DNA of 15,422 nucleotides, from positions 1-15,422 of the forward strand of contig JBFELL010000058.1 in the NCBI GenBank assembly GCA_041552135.1, given 5' to 3'. A model generated the notes under the pieces. The model made no database searches and was not told the origin of the DNA. It worked only from the letters and a program-made list of their open reading frames with translations. This DNA is from SZUA-186 sp041552135 (lineage in GTDB: Bacteria > Pseudomonadota > Gammaproteobacteria > UBA9214). The position numbers and the translations under genes are program-made. Below, one piece after another: positions 14,677-15,422 of this stretch. Positions within the stretch are counted from its first letter, which is position 1; every line of letters starts with the position of its first letter.

Positions 14677-14705
14677 ATTATATCGGATGGTCGATATGAA
14701 ATCAG
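14677..14705 (-). promoter_or_regulatory. Candidate sigma70 promoter for leuCDB
   Basis: The minus strand has a perfect TATAAT (14677-14682). Seventeen bases upstream is CTGATT (14700-14705), three of six matching TTGACA. The start site would be near 14670, leaving about 30 bases of leader, too short for a leucine-rich leader peptide and attenuator of the enteric leu type. It lies in the 84-base gap after the transporter gene. Confidence 0.5.
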
Positions 14706-14722
14706 TCGCTTGCGCCAGACAT

Positions 14723-15422
14723 TCAATATTCACCGCGCATGCCGCGCAGAATCACCAGCAGGGCCGTCAGGCTGGCAACGGCGGCGAGCAGGAACATCGC
14801 CGGCGGGTTGATGCCGTTCCACAGATAGCCGCTCACCAGGCTGCCAATGGCGCCTCCGGCCCCGAAACTCACGCTGCTGTACAGGGCCTGGCCCCGGCCC
14901 TGGTGCGTACCGGTGAACAGCCGGTGAATGAGATAGATGGCGACCGCATGATAGACGCCGAAACTGGCGGCATGCAGGGTCTGGGCAAACAGCACGACGC
15001 CGAGACTGGATGCGTACAGGGCGATCAGCAGCCAGCGCACGGAGGTCAGGGCCACGGCGACCAGCAGCAGGCGGCGCGCCCCGTAGCGCGGCAACAGCCT
15101 GGACATGACGAGGAAGACGACGATTTCGGCAACCACACCCAGCCCCCAGAGCTGGCCGATCAGCGCACGCGAGTAACCGAAGTCCTCCAGGTAGATGGTA
15201 AAGAACGCGTAATAGGGGCCGTGGCTGGCCTGCATGAGGAAACAAACCAGCAGCAGGGAAATGACGAAGGGCCGGCCAAGTACCTCGCGCAGGGGGCCCT
15301 GCTGCAGTGGCAGGTGTCCGGCGGCGGATTCGGGCACCAGCAGGCTGCTGATCCAGATGCCGGCGAACAGCGCCAGCACGACGGCCGGCAGCAACCCGGC
15401 ACCATAACGGTCGAGCAGCGGC
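14723..15422 (-). CDS. MFS transporter, HcaT/PPP-like, C-terminal part (cut by window edge)
   Basis: The frame is open to the window edge at the 5' side, so only the last 232 or so residues are visible; the true start lies beyond 15422. The protein is strongly hydrophobic, with about seven membrane helices in the visible part. The segment HGPYYAFFTIYLEDFGYSR followed by IGQLWGLGVVAEI is characteristic of the HcaT (3-phenylpropionate permease) type of major facilitator, as is the later SFGVYHAVAIYLIHRLF with GRGQALYSSVSFGAGGAIG. These proteins import aromatic acids in E. coli, but many homologues have no known substrate, so the substrate here is unknown. It ends 84 bases before leuC and is probably a separate transcription unit or reads through into leuCDB. 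Confidence 0.85.
   Translation of the reverse strand, partial: PLLDRYGAGLLPAVVLALFAGIWISSLLVPESAAGHLPLQQGPLREVLGRPFVISLLLVCFLMQASHGPYYAFFTIYLEDFGYSRALIGQLWGLGVVAEIVVFLVMSRLLPRYGARRLLLVAVALTSVRWLLIALYASSLGVVLFAQTLHAASFGVYHAVAIYLIHRLFTGTHQGRGQALYSSVSFGAGGAIGSLVSGYLWNGINPPAMFLLAAVASLTALLVILRGMRGEY

Noticed and set aside
1..15422. Mobile elements, CRISPR arrays, toxin-antitoxin or defence genes.
   Set aside because: None seen on either strand: no transposase, integrase or terminal repeats, no regularly spaced repeats, and all gaps are at most 121 bases between conserved housekeeping genes.

Overview
The window is a dense, GC-rich stretch of bacterial chromosome. Every supportable gene lies on the minus strand, so transcription runs from the right end to the left. 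The gene order and protein sequences point to a gammaproteobacterium. The order leuC-leuD-leuB-asd-fimV-truA-trpF-accD-folC-dedD-cvpA-purF is the arrangement I recall from Pseudomonas and relatives. Here trpB and trpA sit between trpF and accD, and a CbiQ/EcfT-like membrane gene sits between fimV and truA. I cannot name the genus; the trpFBA arrangement would fit a purple-sulfur or Ectothiorhodospira-type lineage, but that is a guess.

Layout in the direction of transcription. (1) At the right edge is the C-terminal part of an MFS transporter of the HcaT/PPP type, cut by the window. (2) leuC, leuD and leuB follow a candidate promoter with a consensus TATAAT and encode the last two enzymes of the leucine pathway except transamination; leuA is not in the window. 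(3) asd encodes aspartate-semialdehyde dehydrogenase. (4) fimV encodes a large inner-membrane LysM protein, the scaffold of type IV pilus and polar organisation. (5) The small orphan EcfT/CbiQ-like membrane protein is preceded by a gap with competing inverted repeats. (6) truA encodes tRNA pseudouridine synthase. (7) trpF, trpB and trpA overlap one another and complete tryptophan synthesis after TrpC. (8) accD (acetyl-CoA carboxylase beta) and folC (folylpolyglutamate/dihydrofolate synthase) follow. (9) dedD (SPOR-domain division protein), cvpA and the first 63 codons of purF run to the left edge.

The longest gap between genes is 121 bases (718-838), so there is no long empty stretch. I saw no tRNA, rRNA, insertion sequence, phage gene, CRISPR array or strong intrinsic terminator. 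Most genes are separated by under 100 bases, and trpF/trpB and trpB/trpA overlap, so long co-transcripts are likely, with candidate internal promoters before leuC, fimV and cvpA.

This is mostly an ordinary conserved housekeeping cluster. The parts most worth a second look are the orphan EcfT-like protein, which lacks the usual ATPase-coupling Arg-Gly motifs, and the attenuator-like pairing possibilities just upstream of it.
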